From: Oscillospiraceae bacterium
Lineage (GTDB): Bacteria > Bacillota > Clostridia > Oscillospirales > Acutalibacteraceae
Reading direction: 5' to 3'
Length of the DNA stretch: 64,000 bases
Assembly (NCBI GenBank): GCA_015066205.1
Contig: SVOV01000002.1
Span: 61,205 to 125,204, forward strand
The position numbers and the translations under genes are program-made. The notes beneath the pieces were generated by a model. The model made no database searches. It worked only from the letters and a program-made list of their open reading frames with translations, and had not been told where the DNA came from. This document shows, piece after piece, positions 27,124-35,833 of the stretch (position 1 is its first letter; each line of letters starts with the position of its first letter).

Positions 27124-28266
27124 TTATGCTGCGGGGGCATTGACATCAATGCCTAAGAAAGCCATTATCTCCATAAAGAATGCGGAGATCATTTCAAATA
27201 CATTTCTTATCATATCAAGAATATCGCCGACCATAAGGAGAGTTTCATTCTTAACAACACCTACAACATAGATGGTATGCTCACCCTTGACCTCGGGGAT
27301 ATGATAGTAGCCGTATTCGTCAGCAACTGCGGGAGCGATGTCCTTGAGAAGAGTTGATGTATCAAGGTCTGTCCAGCCGTATCCGTTATATACATATACC
27401 TCGTATGCGGACATATCGAATTCGGGATCGATCTCAACCTTGAAGGAGAAGGACTGACCGTACTTAAGCTTAACTGTTTCGCCGTCAGCACTCTGCTCAC
27501 CCTCACGGCCGTATACTGTGTAGCCTTCGCCTGTGGGAAGATAGATGTTGAAGGTGTTAAGGAAATCGGAATCATTGACCCACTTTGAATAGCTGATGTC
27601 GCCTGATGTTGTAAGAAGAGTGTGGTGTGAACCCTGTGTATAGGGAACGCCTACGCCGTTGAAATAAACATTCATAAGAGAATCATCGAACTTGTCATAT
27701 GTGAGATCGGGTTCAACGATGTCAGCCTTGATGTAGATGTACTGGTTGATGGGAGCCATAACGGATGTGCCGAGAGCGGAAACGCTGTTGAACACAACAG
27801 AGCCCTGCTGATCCTCATAAACATCACCGTTTTCTGATGAACCGTAGGAAACATTGATTCTTGCCTTGTTGTTGGGATCAATAAGACCGGGAGTCTGGGA
27901 AAGAGCGGGGAAACGGATCTCTGCAAGAGCCTTACCTGAACCGTTTACGGTAATGTTTGAAGCACCGTTAAGGAAGCCTTCAACATGAAGAGTACCGCCG
28001 TCCATAACAACGATATTACCGAGAACATTGAGCTTACCGCCCTCGTCAACTCTGAGAGTTGCGTTGGTGGGGATGTAAAGGGTAAGGTTTGAGGGAACGC
28101 CCATTGTTACGCCCTCGGGGATAACATAGCTGTTACCTGATTTGAGCTCATCGGAAGCTCCGAAAAGTCCGCTTGCGGGATAGATAACTTCTGCTGCATT
28201 TACTGCAAAGGGAAGACAGCAGAGAAGTAATACTGCACTGAGAATTACTGCTAATGTCTTTTTCAT
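27124..28266 (-). CDS. Secreted beta-rich protein with amphipathic C-terminal helix
   Basis: 380 residues from ATG 28266 (CAGGAGG upstream). A signal peptide (MKKTLAVILSAVLLLCCLPFAVNAAE) is followed by short repeated strands typical of a beta-solenoid (NLTLYIPTNATLRVDEGGKLNVLGNI, VMDGGTLHVEGFLNG), then IPEVKGEHTIYVVGV and a last segment of about 30 residues that is strongly amphipathic (DMIRNVFEMISAFFMEIMAF). That ending resembles the small peptides at 58383-59125. It has no sortase or S-layer motif, so surface retention may rest on this helix. Function unknown. It has its own near-consensus promoter. Confidence 0.85.
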   Translation of the reverse strand: MKKTLAVILSAVLLLCCLPFAVNAAEVIYPASGLFGASDELKSGNSYVIPEGVTMGVPSNLTLYIPTNATLRVDEGGKLNVLGNIVVMDGGTLHVEGFLNGASNITVNGSGKALAEIRFPALSQTPGLIDPNNKARINVSYGSSENGDVYEDQQGSVVFNSVSALGTSVMAPINQYIYIKADIVEPDLTYDKFDDSLMNVYFNGVGVPYTQGSHHTLLTTSGDISYSKWVNDSDFLNTFNIYLPTGEGYTVYGREGEQSADGETVKLKYGQSFSFKVEIDPEFDMSAYEVYVYNGYGWTDLDTSTLLKDIAPAVADEYGYYHIPEVKGEHTIYVVGVVKNETLLMVGDILDMIRNVFEMISAFFMEIMAFLGIDVNAPAA

Positions 28267-28314
28267 TATATTTGCCTCCTGTAATCTAAGGACAAAGTCC
28301 ATATATTCATAATG

Positions 28315-28343
28315 ATTATATAATAAAAGCTAATAAAAGTCAA
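28315..28343 (-). promoter_or_regulatory. Promoter of the secreted protein gene
   Basis: TTGACT (28338-28343), 17-bp spacer, TATAAT (28315-28320) on the minus strand, about 50 nt before the ATG. Confidence 0.88.
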
Positions 28344-28407
28344 CACAGCGCTGCAGGAGAATATTTAAATTTTACTGATGCTTTTTTGTGCAATTTAATG
28401 TTTAATA

Positions 28408-28436
28408 TTGAATATTTTTTTCTTAAATGTTATTAT
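28408..28436 (+). promoter_or_regulatory. Promoter of the DUF4091 gene
   Basis: TTGAAT (28408-28413), 17-bp spacer, TATTAT (28431-28436), about 32 nt before the start codon. Confidence 0.7.
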
Positions 28437-28468
28437 TTTGTTACAACAAGAAAAAAAGGAGAACCGAT

Positions 28469-30085
28469 ATGGCACTGAAAACTGCTTTTTGTTCATCTCT
28501 TATCAAGATCTTTTCTGATTCCCCTGTTGACTTTTCATATGAAGGCTTATCACTGCTTCACGGTGAAAAGGGCAATTTTCAGATAGTATTCAGAAGCGAC
28601 CGCGACTGCACAGTGACGGTAAAGACCGATTTTTCCGCAGTGTCCCTTTATGAAGTAAAGGAAATTTATTCCCGCACACCCATACATAAAGACTCCTGCG
28701 GAGATATTTATCTCGAAAAGAACGGTGACCCCGGTTTTTACCCCGACCTTCTCGATATTTTCAACGGTACTCTCACACTGAAAAAGGAAAAAACTGCAGC
28801 TTTATGGGTGAATGTTGATTCCGCAAAAGCTGTCAGCGGCAATTATGATATTGTTTTCTGTATTGAAGAGGACGGAGCAAAAACCGAGCTTTCATTCCCT
28901 CTTAAGATATGGGAAGCCCGTCTTCCCTCTCAGGAGCTTATTCACATAAACTGGTTTCATACCGACTGCCTCGCTTCATATTATAAAGTTCCCGTATTCA
29001 GCGAGGAGCACTGGAGAATTACCGAAAATTTCATAAAAAATGCCGTATCTCACGGCGTAAACTGCATTTTCACTCCCCTTTTTACACCTCCTCTTGATAC
29101 CGAGGTGGGCGGAGAACGCCCCACCGTTCAGCTTGTAGGAGTAAAAAGAGGAAAAAATTATAAGTATGAATTTGATTTTTCTCTTCTTGAGCGTTGGATC
29201 GATATGTGTCTCAGAAACGGTGCTTCGTATTTTGAGCTTTCCCATTTATTTACCCAGTGGGGAGCAAAGCACGCTCCGAAAATTATGGCTGAGACCTCAG
29301 AGGGTCTTAAAAAGATATTCGGCTGGGAAACCAAAGCTTCAAGCGCCGCATATATGAATTTCCTGTCACAGCTCGGTCCTGCCCTTAAGGAATATACCGA
29401 CAAAAAGGGAATTACCGATATCTGCTTTATTCACTGCTCGGACGAACCGTCCTTAGAGGATATAAAATACTACAAAAAGGCCTCTGATGCCGTGAGAAAA
29501 TATTTCGGTGCATATAAGCATATAGATGCACTTTCAGATTTTGACTTTTATAAAAAGGGGCTTATTGAGATTCCCGTGCCCGAGGAAGGCTGTATCGAAG
29601 AATTTGACGGAAATGTTCCTTCTCTCTGGACATATTACTGCTGCGGACAGTACAGAGAAGAGCTTCCGAACCGCTTCTTTGCAATGCCTTCAATAAAAAA
29701 CAGAATTCTCGGTGTTCTTCTTTATAAATATAACTGTGCGGGCTTCTTGCACTGGGGCTTTAATTTCTACTATTCACAGTATTCAAAAAGAGAAATCGAC
29801 CCCTTTACGGAAACCGATGCGGGCGGCTCCTTCCCCTCGGGAGATTCATTTGTAGTCTATCCCGGAAAGGACGGCTCTCCCCTCTCCTCAGTCCGTCAGA
29901 AGGTCTTCTATGACGGCTTTCAGGATATTGCAGCCCTCAAGGCTCTCGAAAAGAAGTATTCGAGGCAGTTTGTTCTCGGCTTCATAAAAGAGGAGCTGGG
30001 CGACATAAATTTCAGAAGCTATCCCTTTGATACCGATAAGTTCTTAAGCTTCCGTGAAAAGATCGGCCCTCTTCTTGAGAAATAA
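28469..30085 (+). CDS. DUF4091 domain protein, glycoside hydrolase-like
   Basis: 538 residues from ATG 28469 (AAAGGAG upstream). An N-terminal beta-sandwich of about 150 residues (VTVKTDFSAVSLYEVKEIYS, LWVNVDSAKAVSGNYDIVF) precedes a TIM-barrel-like region (INWFHTDCLASYYKVPVF, HCSDEPSLEDIKYY) and the DUF4091 C-terminal part (GFLHWGFNFYYSQYS, VYPGKDGSPLSSVRQKVFYDGFQDIAAL). This layout resembles GH123-type N-acetylgalactosaminidases, where an Asp-Glu pair acts (here DEP). No signal peptide is seen. It is monocistronic. Confidence 0.88.
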   Translation: MALKTAFCSSLIKIFSDSPVDFSYEGLSLLHGEKGNFQIVFRSDRDCTVTVKTDFSAVSLYEVKEIYSRTPIHKDSCGDIYLEKNGDPGFYPDLLDIFNGTLTLKKEKTAALWVNVDSAKAVSGNYDIVFCIEEDGAKTELSFPLKIWEARLPSQELIHINWFHTDCLASYYKVPVFSEEHWRITENFIKNAVSHGVNCIFTPLFTPPLDTEVGGERPTVQLVGVKRGKNYKYEFDFSLLERWIDMCLRNGASYFELSHLFTQWGAKHAPKIMAETSEGLKKIFGWETKASSAAYMNFLSQLGPALKEYTDKKGITDICFIHCSDEPSLEDIKYYKKASDAVRKYFGAYKHIDALSDFDFYKKGLIEIPVPEEGCIEEFDGNVPSLWTYYCCGQYREELPNRFFAMPSIKNRILGVLLYKYNCAGFLHWGFNFYYSQYSKREIDPFTETDAGGSFPSGDSFVVYPGKDGSPLSSVRQKVFYDGFQDIAALKALEKKYSRQFVLGFIKEELGDINFRSYPFDTDKFLSFREKIGPLLEK

Positions 30086-30184
30086 CCTCACTGAAGCTTC
30101 AGACATCCCTTTTCTGTGATGTGCTGAGTAAAAAAAAGCATATTCGAAATAAAAACAACGCAAGCCGTATAAAAAATGTGACTC

Positions 30185-30226
30185 AAGGGGTCAGGCACCT
30201 GAAAAGCTGCCTGACCCCTTATCTTT
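30185..30226 (+). terminator. Terminator-like hairpin after the DUF4091 gene
   Basis: A 13-bp perfect stem (AAGGGGTCAGGCA 30185-30197 with 30208-30220) followed by ATCTTT. The T run is weak. The rest of the 290-nt gap (30086-30374) shows nothing else I can support. Confidence 0.65.
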
Positions 30227-30374
30227 CACTGCAGACAAGCCTTGCCTAAAAACCTTTGTAAGACATCAGGCAGACAAAGACAAGACATCCCATTTGTCCG
30301 TTCTTCCTTTTATCTGTTTTCTCACAAAGGAGCCGTATAAAGCTTACCGCTGTTATTTTTTCGGGTAAAAATCA

Positions 30375-32222
30375 TCAATATGCTTCAAATTCTCCTGATT
30401 CAGAGCCTACCGTAACAGTATATAGCTCACCGGATACAATGTCGGGACTGCTGAGTATCACTACAGCAAATGAAAGCTCAGGCGTATGGCTTATGAGTGT
30501 CTTTCCGTTTTTATCTTTAAGTGTAATATTTGTGTCTGCACTTTGATTGCCTAATCTGACAGCTACAACGCCTTGCTCGGAAGCACTGAAGGTCTGTGCC
30601 ATACCTTGAGCACCCGTACCGATAAATGTACCGCCCGTAATTGTTGCGCTTCTGTCATAATCAAGGGTTGCGGTATCGCCCTGTACAGGCCCTGTAACAA
30701 CGGTATTTCCGCCTGAAATTGTAAGCGTGCCGTTTGCATCAATTCCGTCACCCGATGCTTTCACAAAAAGCTTTCCGCCGGAGATTACAATACTGCCGTT
30801 ACCTGAAGACATTCCGCCTCCCATTCCGCCGTGACCGCCGCCGAACATTCCGTCTCTTCCGCCGACAGTACCGCTAAAATCAGTTCCGCCTGCGGCATTA
30901 ATTCCGTCATCGGAGGCTGTGATACTGAATTCTCCGCCCTTTATATCAATGTTGAGAGCCTCCAGCCCCTCATAGCTTTCGGTAATATTAAATGTACCTG
31001 CCGTAACGGTGAGGCTTTCTTCTGCGTGGACAGCATCATCACCTGATTTTATCTCAAATGTACCGCCGTTTATTGTGACTGACACATCCGAATGAACAGA
31101 GTCATCGGCAGAATCTATCCTGAAAGTGCCGCCGTTGATAAAAAGACTGTCGGCAGCCTTAATACCCTTCATACTCGTACTGCTTTCATCGGCAGCGGCG
31201 GGTAAATTCTGTGAGCCGCCGGGGCGCATTCCGCCGTGACCGCCGCCCATAAAGCCGCCGTAGTTATCGGAGGATGGGGCAGAGCCGTTTTCACTTCCGC
31301 CGCCTGCAAGAATATCAAAGGCGCCGTCTTCAATTTGCACATATGCACTTGCCGCAATGCCGTCGCCCTCGGCTTCGATATTAATCGTGCCGCCTCCTAT
31401 ATAAATAAACCCGAGTGAAGCATCATCGGTATTTTCGCAGCGGATACCGTCCTTGCCTGCATCAACGGAAAGCTTTACCGAGCCTGAAATTCTCACGCTG
31501 TCATTGGCATCCAGGCCGTGAGATGCAGAATTTATAGTATAAGCTCCGTCGGTAAACACAAGGTCATCCTTACAGACGATACCGTGTGCCGCAGGAGAGG
31601 TCACTGTCAAGCTGCCTGAACCGTTAAAGGTCAGGTCTTGTTTGGAAAATACAGCCGCATCAATGTTATTGTCATCAATAGCGGTGAACGAACCGCCGTT
31701 GGCAAGGATGTTTTGTGTCCCCTCCGCAAGTGTCACAAACACCTTATCCGCTTCAGAAATATAAAGTGCGGCAGAGGTCTTAGCGGTAATATCAACACCG
31801 TTCAGTACGAGCTGCAATTTGGCGGTATCCTCTGCGTTTACGATAATCATACCGTCGGTAAGCGTACCCGAAATAACATAGGTGGCTTCCTCTGTTATTG
31901 TTACCGTACTGCCGGATATTTTAACACTGTCGGAGCTTGAGGTTGCTGATGTGCCGTTCAGCTTAACAGTAACCGCCTTGCTTTCATCATACATAGCTTT
32001 ACCGTCGCGGTCGGTAAACATATCCGCATCCGTCTGCGGAAAATCTGCATCCGAAAGAGCGGAAGATGTGCCTGACGGTTCGGTAACGCTTGGTTGGCTG
32101 TTATTATCTGTTGTTTCGTTGTTATTACTTGTTGTTTCGTTATTTTCACCCCGTGTTCCGCAACCTGCAAGCAGACAGCACACCAAGGAAAAAACCAATA
32201 ATACAGATAAATATTTTTTCAT
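30375..32222 (-). CDS. Carbohydrate-binding beta-helix lipoprotein (DUF4353/Cthe_2159-like)
   Basis: A 615-residue lipoprotein: signal peptide with lipobox LLAGC (Cys21), an Asn/Thr-rich linker, then a right-handed parallel beta-helix with many short repeats (SGTLTDGMIIVNAEDTAKLQLVLNGVDIT, FNGSGSLTVTSPAAHGIVCKDDL, INGGTFRIDSADDSVHSDVSVTINGG) and Gly-rich insertions (GGFMGGGHGGM). This is the carbohydrate-binding family whose founder in Clostridium thermocellum binds polygalacturonic acid and Ca2+. It is the last gene of the RR-kinase-VTC-DUF4956 operon, taking the place of the CotH-like protein often found there. Confidence 0.9.
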   Translation of the reverse strand: MKKYLSVLLVFSLVCCLLAGCGTRGENNETTSNNNETTDNNSQPSVTEPSGTSSALSDADFPQTDADMFTDRDGKAMYDESKAVTVKLNGTSATSSSDSVKISGSTVTITEEATYVISGTLTDGMIIVNAEDTAKLQLVLNGVDITAKTSAALYISEADKVFVTLAEGTQNILANGGSFTAIDDNNIDAAVFSKQDLTFNGSGSLTVTSPAAHGIVCKDDLVFTDGAYTINSASHGLDANDSVRISGSVKLSVDAGKDGIRCENTDDASLGFIYIGGGTINIEAEGDGIAASAYVQIEDGAFDILAGGGSENGSAPSSDNYGGFMGGGHGGMRPGGSQNLPAAADESSTSMKGIKAADSLFINGGTFRIDSADDSVHSDVSVTINGGTFEIKSGDDAVHAEESLTVTAGTFNITESYEGLEALNIDIKGGEFSITASDDGINAAGGTDFSGTVGGRDGMFGGGHGGMGGGMSSGNGSIVISGGKLFVKASGDGIDANGTLTISGGNTVVTGPVQGDTATLDYDRSATITGGTFIGTGAQGMAQTFSASEQGVVAVRLGNQSADTNITLKDKNGKTLISHTPELSFAVVILSSPDIVSGELYTVTVGSESGEFEAY

Positions 32223-32236
32223 AAAGCACTCCTTAA

Positions 32237-32932
32237 TTATAGCTCTGTCACCGCAGTTTCCTGCCTCGATACGGTGATCTCCAGATTACCGTTGCGGCAA
32301 CGGAGCTTGTCGATCATTTCCTTTTCCTTGGTCACATCGTTCAGAACCACATTGTATGTGAGCTTGAACATACTGCCCATATTGGTGCTTTTCACACGGA
32401 CAAGCTCATAAGAGGATGTATATGCCTTGAAAATATCATCAAACACACCTGTGTAATCCAAATCCTCGGGAATAACGACAGTAAATGTTTTATAAGCGGC
32501 GGTGTTCTTTTTTGCCCCAAAATCCAAATGGTTGTACAGTAAAAACATTATGCACATAACAAGGGTGAACAGTGCCGCAAAGCCGAGATATCCCATACCG
32601 GCAATAAGACCGGCCCCCATTGCGAGAAACAGTGTGCAGATCTCCTTTGCAGTACCGGGAACACTGCGGAAACGCACAAGACTGAATGCACCTGCCACCG
32701 CAACACCTGCGCCCACATTTCCGTTGACCATCATAATAACGATGCAAACAACGGCAGGGAGCAGGGCAAGTGTAACAACAAAGCTTTTGGTATAACGGCT
32801 TCTATACATATAGGCAAGCGCCATTATAAGTCCCAGCACAAGAGAGCATCCCAGACAAAGCATAAAATCGGTCACGGTGATGACCGTTGTCAGATCCGTA
32901 TCAAAAAGTCCTTTGAAAAAATATTCAATCAT
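32237..32932 (-). CDS. DUF4956 family membrane protein
   Basis: 231 residues with about four transmembrane helices in the first 140 residues (FMLCLGCSLVLGLIMALAY, LALLPAVVCIVIMMV, MGYLGFAALFTLVMCIMFLLY) and a conserved loop SLVRFRSVPGTAKEI. The cytoplasmic C-terminal domain (FTVVIPEDLDYTGVFDDIF) is ferredoxin-like in pattern. DUF4956 proteins nearly always pair with a VTC-domain protein, as here (8-nt overlap with the gene upstream). A role in polyphosphate or surface-polymer handling has been proposed for the pair but is not proven. Confidence 0.93.
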   Translation of the reverse strand: MIEYFFKGLFDTDLTTVITVTDFMLCLGCSLVLGLIMALAYMYRSRYTKSFVVTLALLPAVVCIVIMMVNGNVGAGVAVAGAFSLVRFRSVPGTAKEICTLFLAMGAGLIAGMGYLGFAALFTLVMCIMFLLYNHLDFGAKKNTAAYKTFTVVIPEDLDYTGVFDDIFKAYTSSYELVRVKSTNMGSMFKLTYNVVLNDVTKEKEMIDKLRCRNGNLEITVSRQETAVTEL

Positions 32933-33668
32933 TTATAGCTGCCTCCGATATATTATACTTATTGATTGTATGGTTTTGAGGAAATATCAGCGTTCTGTAC
33001 GCAGTTCCGTATTTTGAAAACGATGTTTTATAGATGTGTTCTTCTGAAAGCACCCGAGTCATCCAAAGCGGAATTCCGCCCGAACACTTAATCTCCATTA
33101 AGGTCTTTCCGTAGGGAAGTATCGGTGTTCCGTATATTTCGGCTCTCAAAGACAAGTCCTCTTGTCTGCAAAGTATATTATCATCAAAGGTCACACGGAA
33201 TCCCGAACCGTCATTTGCATAAAAGGCTTCCCTCTCATAGGAAAGAAATACCGTAGGATGCAATGTTTTATAATATTCAAGAAAATAATCCACTTCTTCG
33301 GATATCTGCGTATATTTTCGGCAATGCTTCTCACAGGAGAGCCATTCCATAGCCTCCTTTTCAGGAAGAGAAATACGGCGTTTATATACCACATGCTTAT
33401 ATTTTTTCTTCAGCTCTACAAACACTGTACTGTCCGGCTCGGCTCTGCCGTAGCTGCGGATACGGAGCTTTTCCTTATATATCGGCTTTTCAATCGATCT
33501 GCGAATCAGAAGATATGTATCGGTATCGTAATATATATTGCGTATCGCGGTACGCCCGTAATTATCCGGTTTCATATACGGCTTCATTGCTTCAAGCACC
33601 TTTGCTTTTTGTTCCGGGGTTATCATATATTTGATCTCATAGCGTTTGAACACCGTCTGAAATGCCAT
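32925..33668 (-). CDS. VTC-domain (polyphosphate polymerase-like) protein
   Basis: 247 residues covering a complete VTC tunnel domain. Visible features are FKRYEIKYMITPEQ at the start, KLRIRSYG and VELKKKYKHVVYKRR (basic residues that bind nucleotide and polyphosphate in eukaryotic Vtc4), REAFYANDGSGFRVTFDDNI and the closing LMEIKCSGGIPLWM with the Glu-x-Lys that coordinates metal and product. Bacterial members are often assumed to make or bind polyphosphate. The ribosome binding site GGGAGG lies in a hairpin, and a probable internal promoter with the same operator as the RR gene lies just upstream. Confidence 0.92.
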   Translation of the reverse strand: MAFQTVFKRYEIKYMITPEQKAKVLEAMKPYMKPDNYGRTAIRNIYYDTDTYLLIRRSIEKPIYKEKLRIRSYGRAEPDSTVFVELKKKYKHVVYKRRISLPEKEAMEWLSCEKHCRKYTQISEEVDYFLEYYKTLHPTVFLSYEREAFYANDGSGFRVTFDDNILCRQEDLSLRAEIYGTPILPYGKTLMEIKCSGGIPLWMTRVLSEEHIYKTSFSKYGTAYRTLIFPQNHTINKYNISEAAIND

Positions 33669-33678
33669 AAAAATAAAG

Positions 33679-33733
33679 CCTCCCGTACTTTGATAACATC
33701 ATTGTACGGGAGGAAGATTGAAGTTTGATTGAA
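33679..33733 (-). promoter_or_regulatory. Internal promoter with RR-type operator and SD-masking hairpin before the VTC gene
   Basis: On the minus strand: TTCAAT (33728-33733), N5, TTCAAT (33717-33722), 10 nt, then -10-like TACAAT (33701-33706). This copies the layout before the response regulator gene at 35679-35710. Overlapping it, CCTCCCGTAC (33704-33713 read on minus) pairs with GTACGGGAGG (33679-33688), a 10-bp stem that hides the GGGAGG ribosome binding site and is followed by CTTTATTTTT, in read-through transcripts. A transcript from the internal promoter would lack the left arm. Confidence 0.7.
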
Positions 33734-33746
33734 GATCATTTTATTT

Positions 33747-34982
33747 TTAAATTTTAGGGATATGAACAGTAAAGCACACCTTTCCGTCATAGCAGGATAC
33801 TTCTATTTTACCGTGATGCGCTTGCGTGATAGCTTTGGCAATAGCAAGTCCGAGACCATAGTGCTTGTCCTCGCCGTTTCGGGCTTCGTCCGCACGGTAG
33901 AAGCGTTCAAAAAGCATCTCCCGCTGTTCAGTCGGAATCTCTGAACCTCTGTTGACAACAGAAAGCTTTGCATATCCTTGTTCCTTTGTTAATGTCAGCA
34001 AAACTTCGCCCTGTTCTTTACTGTGGCGAACAGCATTATCAAGCAGTATGGAAACAATTTGCTTGAGCTGATTGCCGTTACCCTCAACACAGATACCGTT
34101 GGTAATATTACTGTTCAGGATAAGTCCTTTTTCAAAAGCAACACTTTCAAACGGCAGAGCTTCCCCTGCAACAAGCCGGCTGAAATCAACACATTCCGTC
34201 TGCTGTATAACACTTTCCGTACGGGCAAGCTCAAGAAGCTGACCGACAAGCATTCCCATCCGCTCGTTTTCATACTGAATGTTCTGAAGCCATTGATTAT
34301 CACCGATCTCACGGAACAAGAGCTCAGCATTGGCACTGACCACAGATACAGGTGTTTTCAGCTCGTGCCCTGCATCCGAAATAAACTGCTTTTGCTTTTG
34401 ATAGCTTTCTTCAAGGGGACTCACTATCCTTTTTGCCAAATATTCCGCAAGGAAATACAGTGCAACGATGGCTACACCGCCAAAGATAAGTGTATAGCGG
34501 AACAGCGTGTTCATACTTTCACGGATAATGGTATTATCCATAAAGGAAACAAGCACATAACCGCCCTTATCCATCCTATAATATACAAGATTACCGATCA
34601 TACCGCTTTCATCGGATTTTTTCAGCACCTGTCTTGCTGCGCTCTCAAGCTCAGCATCGTCATAAACGGCGGCATCGTCATTTCGTATCTCTATTACCGT
34701 ATTATCATAGGAGAGTGTAACCGAGTAAAAGGTGGATAGCTTGAATTGCTTTGTATCGAAATGAGGACCTCTGTCGGGAAAGGGCTTCATGGATTCAAAA
34801 GCGCCGCCCATGGGTTTTTCCGGCATATATTGCTCTGCGTGTTCCCTCAGCATTTCCCGATTTATGGCGGTAAGCTCAAAGTAACTGGAAATATAAATAA
34901 CGCAAAGTGTTCCTACCCAGAGAAGCGTTAAAATGCTCATAATGGCGGCAACGATCTTTTTTCTTGATTTCTTAAACATCAC
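33747..34982 (-). CDS. Sensor histidine kinase (HK of the VTC operon)
   Basis: 411 residues: transmembrane helix near 9-31, an extracytoplasmic sensor of about 120 residues, a second helix near 162-180 (YTLIFGGVAIVALYFLAEY), HisKA with the phospho-acceptor His in SDAGHELKTPVS, and an ATPase domain with LDNAVRHS (N box), DKHYGLGLAIAKAI (G box). It lacks an obvious HAMP; the segment AKRIVSPLEESY is the short link. Its start codon lies inside the end of the RR gene (11-nt overlap), so they are a cognate pair. The VTC, DUF4956 and lipoprotein genes downstream are the likely targets. Confidence 0.95.
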   Translation of the reverse strand: MMFKKSRKKIVAAIMSILTLLWVGTLCVIYISSYFELTAINREMLREHAEQYMPEKPMGGAFESMKPFPDRGPHFDTKQFKLSTFYSVTLSYDNTVIEIRNDDAAVYDDAELESAARQVLKKSDESGMIGNLVYYRMDKGGYVLVSFMDNTIIRESMNTLFRYTLIFGGVAIVALYFLAEYLAKRIVSPLEESYQKQKQFISDAGHELKTPVSVVSANAELLFREIGDNQWLQNIQYENERMGMLVGQLLELARTESVIQQTECVDFSRLVAGEALPFESVAFEKGLILNSNITNGICVEGNGNQLKQIVSILLDNAVRHSKEQGEVLLTLTKEQGYAKLSVVNRGSEIPTEQREMLFERFYRADEARNGEDKHYGLGLAIAKAITQAHHGKIEVSCYDGKVCFTVHIPKI

Positions 34983-35655
34983 CGCACCTCAACTCATAGC
35001 CAATCCCCCGAACCGCTTTGATCTCGGTCTTTGCTTCTATAAAAGCAAGCTTTTTTCGGGTAAAGGACATATATACCTCTACATTATTGTACTCCGCATC
35101 GCTTTCAAATCCCCAGATCCTCACTGCAAGCTGTTCACGGGTGAGTATCTGACCGCTGTTTGCAATCAGGTATTCAAGGATACGGTATTCCTTTTCGCCC
35201 AGCCGAACGCTTTGTCCGTTTGAGGTACACGACAGCATCAGTGATCTTGTGTCAAGAGAAATATCCGCAAAGGAAAGAATCCCGTCAGTCGCTCCGAGAG
35301 TCCTTCTGCCGAGAGCACGCAGACGGGCAAGCAGCTCCTTTGTCATAAATGGCTTGGTCAGATAATCGTCTGCTCCGCTGTCAAGCCCTGTAACCTTATC
35401 ATCCAGCTCTGATCTTGCCGTAAGCATCAATATAGGCACGGTGATCCCTTGTCTGCGGACACTCCTTGCGATATCATATCCGTTCATACCGGGGAGCATA
35501 ACATCAAGAATGACAATGTCATATATATTGCTCTCTGCGGCAGCCAGACCGTCCTGTCCGTTATCGTAATGATCCACTTCATATCTTTCAAGACGCAAAA
35601 GCTCACATAAAGCCTGCGCCATTCTTTTTTCATCTTCAACGAGCAAAATCCTCAT
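34972..35655 (-). CDS. OmpR-family response regulator (RR of the VTC operon)
   Basis: 227 residues: receiver domain with acidic pocket (LLVEDEKRM), phospho-acceptor Asp51 in IVILDVMLPGMNG, the LTARS Thr switch and YLTKPF Lys, then a winged-helix Trans_Reg_C domain (LGEKEYRILEYLIANSGQILTREQLAVRIWG). OmpR-family regulators bind direct repeats with 10-11 bp period; TTCAAT-N5-TTCAAT sits at its own promoter and before the VTC gene. GGAGG is 8 nt from the ATG. First gene of a five-gene unit. Confidence 0.96.
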   Translation of the reverse strand: MRILLVEDEKRMAQALCELLRLERYEVDHYDNGQDGLAAAESNIYDIVILDVMLPGMNGYDIARSVRRQGITVPILMLTARSELDDKVTGLDSGADDYLTKPFMTKELLARLRALGRRTLGATDGILSFADISLDTRSLMLSCTSNGQSVRLGEKEYRILEYLIANSGQILTREQLAVRIWGFESDAEYNNVEVYMSFTRKKLAFIEAKTEIKAVRGIGYELRCGDV

Positions 35656-35678
35656 AGGGACACCTCCGCATATACTTT

Positions 35679-35710
35679 ATTATAGCATAAAATATTGAAA
35701 AAGGATTGAA
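35679..35710 (-). promoter_or_regulatory. Promoter and direct-repeat operator of the RR-HK-VTC operon
   Basis: On the minus strand TTCAAT (35705-35710), N5, TTCAAT (35694-35699), 9 nt, TATAAT (35679-35684). The hexamers recur with 11-bp period in place of a good -35, as in promoters activated by OmpR-type regulators. Confidence 0.8.
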
Positions 35711-35730
35711 GAAATTTAATATTGCAGACA

Positions 35731-35776
35731 AAAAAACAAAATGACAGTACACTCGGAAGCCTGTACTGTCTTTTTG
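35731..35776. terminator. Bidirectional terminator between the two two-component operons
   Basis: GACAGTAC (35743-35750) pairs with GTACTGTC (35763-35770). Five T follow on plus; on minus an A-to-T run (35731-35741) follows, so it ends the kinase gene at 35834. Confidence 0.85.
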
Positions 35777-35833
35777 TGTATAATCATTTTTTGCCATCCG
35801 TCAAGCTCTTTTCATTACTAAGACGGCTGACCT

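Noticed and set aside
32502..32795. Plus-strand frame in the DUF4956 gene
   Set aside because: Antisense shadow of a clear membrane-protein gene with no start signals.
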